Below are positions 62,356 to 64,000 of a DNA stretch of 64,000 nt, one piece after another. The stretch lies in assembly GCF_014117265.1 (NCBI RefSeq), contig NZ_CP059833.1, forward strand, positions 1,953,069-2,017,068, in the 5' to 3' direction. The stretch's first letter is position 1. Every line of letters starts with the position of its first letter. Under the pieces are notes generated by a model. The model made no database searches. It saw nothing but the letters and a program-made list of their open reading frames with translations, and was not told the DNA's origin. The stretch is from Corynebacterium hindlerae. GTDB taxonomy: Bacteria > Actinomycetota > Actinomycetes > Mycobacteriales > Mycobacteriaceae. The position numbers and the translations under genes are program-made.

Positions 62356-62844
62356 ATGAGCATCTATGACACCCCAGTAACCCTGTTGGACGGCACCGAA
62401 ACCACCTTCAAAGATTGGGAAGGGCACCTGGTGCTGCTGGTCAATACCGCCAGCGAGTGCGGCCTGACCGGGCAATATGAGGGTTTGCAGCGACTTTTCG
62501 ACGACTATATGATGCGAGGCCTTTTCGTCATTGGAATGCCCTGCAACCAATTCGGGGCGCAGGAGCCTGGCAGTGCTGAGGAGATTCAACAATTCTGCCA
62601 GGCAAACTACGGGGTGACGTTCCCGATGCTGGCCAAGGCGGACGTCAATGGCGAGAATGCGCATCAGCTTTACCAGATCGTCAAAGAGACTCCTGATGCG
62701 AAGGGGGAGGCCGGGGACGTGCAGTGGAACTTTGAAAAGTTTGTGATCTCGCCGTCAGGTGAGGTCATTGCTCGGTTCCGACCCAAGACCGACCCGGAAG
62801 ATGATGAGGTTATTGATCTGATTGAGGAGAATTTGCCGATCTAA
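62356..62844 (+). CDS. mpx: Glutathione-peroxidase-family protein (mycothiol/thioredoxin peroxidase)
   Basis: Thiol peroxidase that removes hydroperoxides. The catalytic Cys35 lies in NTASECGLTGQY in place of selenocysteine, followed by PCNQFGAQEPGSAEEI and QWNFEKFV, giving the Cys-Gln-Trp-Asn tetrad. Length 162. Actinobacteria lack glutathione, so mycothiol/mycoredoxin or thioredoxin is the likely reductant; the C. glutamicum homologue is called Mpx. TAGCCT seven bases before the ATG, overlapping the stop of the preceding gene. Confidence 0.93.
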   Translation: MSIYDTPVTLLDGTETTFKDWEGHLVLLVNTASECGLTGQYEGLQRLFDDYMMRGLFVIGMPCNQFGAQEPGSAEEIQQFCQANYGVTFPMLAKADVNGENAHQLYQIVKETPDAKGEAGDVQWNFEKFVISPSGEVIARFRPKTDPEDDEVIDLIEENLPI

Positions 62845-63028
62845 AAGAAAAGTCCGGTTGAGGGAAATAGAAGCTAAACAAAAGCATAGCTAAGACTGTA
62901 AAAATAATAAGTTGATAAGATGGATATCTATTGCATTGATTGTGCAGCTAAAGTGTTGATAGGTCATGCTCTTTATCGCCCATTCAAAGGTAAGGAGCAG
63001 TACTAACCGTTCCTACAGTGGGGTAAAG

Positions 63029-64000
63029 ATGTCAACCTTTTCACAGCGCATCGCCGCCGTCATTGCGGCCGGTGCCTTAGCTTTCGGCGGTACCTTCGCC
63101 GCTATGCCTAGTGCCGGGGCACAAGCCGGTACCGAAACAACTCCGGCTCCAGCGCCGGCCGCCCCGACCGGCGAAATCGATCCCAAAGCTCAAGTAACCC
63201 TGACGATTAAGAAGTACTTGGGTGAAATTGGCGATACGAGCAACGGCCTCGATGGGGCCCAATTCAAGATCGAAAAGCTCAACGATGTTGACCTGACCAC
63301 CCAAGCAGGGTGGGAAAAGCTGGCGGGTCTGACCGCAGCGACCGCTAACGACGTCACGGAGATCAAGACCGTGACCACAGCAAACGGTGGTACCGCGACC
63401 GTATCCACGGCGGATACCCCTAACTTTACGGTCGGTGCCTACAAGATCACGGAACTTAACCGTGCTGGCTACACCACCGCCGCACCATTCCTCATCACCC
63501 TCCCCTACAACGATGCGCAATCCGGTAATTGGAATTACACGCGGGAGGTTGCCCCTAAGAACCAGAATGTTCAGCCGAACAAGCAGGTGGACGATTCCAA
63601 GGGCGCACTCGGCGGAACCCTGACCTACACCGTGAATGCCCCTGTTCCTGCTGGGGCAATGGATCGCTTCATCATCACAGATAAGCTGGTTGACAACCTG
63701 CAGCTGACCTCTCAGTCAATTGTTGTCGGCACCACCGGCAAGTCGACTGTGGCGCTCGCTTCTCCGGGGGATTACACCCTCTCTGAGGACAACAACACCG
63801 TCACCGTTACCTTCACCCGCGAAGGTATGAACAAGCTCCAGGAAGCGCGTAAGGATGATCCGACTCTGCAGGTCACTGTGAAGTTCGACGCCAAGGTAGT
63901 GAGCATCCCCACCGACGGCAAGATCAACAACACCGCCACCATCTCTCTTCCTAATGGTGCGGAAGTAACCACGGACGTTCCGGCGGATACTGATCCGAAC
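63029..64000 (+). CDS. Spa-type sortase-assembled pilin (partial, 3' end beyond window)
   Basis: Start of a covalently assembled pilus subunit. A signal peptide (MSTFSQRIAAVIAAGALAFGGTFAAMPSAGAQA) precedes an N-terminal pilin domain. An E-box Glu is at about residue 142 (AYKITELNRAGY), and the pilin motif ends in WNYTREVAPKNQ with the cross-linking Lys at about residue 177. An isopeptide D2-type domain (KGALGGTLTYTVNAPVPAG) follows. The C-terminal sorting signal lies beyond the edge. It looks like a SpaA/SpaD/SpaH-type shaft pilin; the class cannot be settled from the first 324 codons. No strong Shine-Dalgarno. Confidence 0.85.
   Translation, partial: MSTFSQRIAAVIAAGALAFGGTFAAMPSAGAQAGTETTPAPAPAAPTGEIDPKAQVTLTIKKYLGEIGDTSNGLDGAQFKIEKLNDVDLTTQAGWEKLAGLTAATANDVTEIKTVTTANGGTATVSTADTPNFTVGAYKITELNRAGYTTAAPFLITLPYNDAQSGNWNYTREVAPKNQNVQPNKQVDDSKGALGGTLTYTVNAPVPAGAMDRFIITDKLVDNLQLTSQSIVVGTTGKSTVALASPGDYTLSEDNNTVTVTFTREGMNKLQEARKDDPTLQVTVKFDAKVVSIPTDGKINNTATISLPNGAEVTTDVPADTDPN

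Noticed and set aside
1..64000. CRISPR arrays, insertion sequences, integrases or rRNA genes
   Set aside because: I found no regularly spaced repeats, no transposase or integrase frame and no rRNA sequence in the window.

Overview
The window is a stretch of actinobacterial chromosome that I assign to the genus Corynebacterium (species not determined). The evidence is a pyruvate:quinone oxidoreductase of 579 codons, a ThrE-type threonine exporter, meso-diaminopimelate dehydrogenase, an HtaA/HmuTUV/HmuO haem system with DtxR-type operators, a PhoR/PhoS pair and, at the right edge, a Spa-type sortase pilin. From memory, much of the order (lysS, clpC, mutY, radA, carD-ispDF-cysS-rlmB, zinc ABC, ipsA-otsB-otsA, thrE, ddh, pqo, phoRS, purD, purB, purC, ptrB, dctA, mpx) follows the C. 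glutamicum chromosome, with a haem-uptake block placed inside it.

1-14 kb: a Tat-exported PhoX phosphatase (cut by the window edge) diverges from lysS. A nucleoside salvage group follows (nupC-cdd divergent from deoA). Next is a PTS sugar unit in which an EIIBCA permease is preceded by a ribonucleic antiterminator overlapping a terminator and followed by the gene for a BglG/LicT-type antiterminator protein. ClpC comes next, then about 1.1 kb of gene-poor DNA rich in hairpins.

14.6-24 kb: a haem island. An HtaC-like haem-binding surface protein diverges from htaA-hmuT-hmuU-hmuV across two DtxR-like boxes. The convergent chtA-hmuO pair, with its own DtxR-like box, adds a ChtA/ChtC-like receptor (HtaA domain plus a propeller-like region) and the haem oxygenase that releases the iron.

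24-36 kb: repair and signalling genes (mutY, carbonic anhydrase, radA-disA behind a LexA-like box), then carD-ispD-ispF-cysS-rlmB, a tandem pair of long palindromic repeats, and a zinc-type ABC transporter whose binding protein has a His-rich loop.

37-48 kb: a LacI regulator (IpsA-like) convergent with a trehalose operon (lysine-rich histone-like gene, otsA, META-type lipoprotein, otsB), then thrE head-to-head with tRNA-Thr, a GNAT gene starting one base after that tRNA, pqo, ddh, an MFS exporter divergent from a MerR/TipAS regulator.

48-64 kb: the phoR-phoS phosphate-sensing pair, an esterase/HIT pair, purine genes purD, purB and purC interleaved with a TrkH/TrkA potassium system, a prolyl oligopeptidase, DctA, a DUF2334 protein, a mycothiol/glutathione-type peroxidase and the start of a pilin gene. 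Many genes have a -10 hexamer 7-8 bases before the start codon and no Shine-Dalgarno sequence, so leaderless transcripts seem common here.
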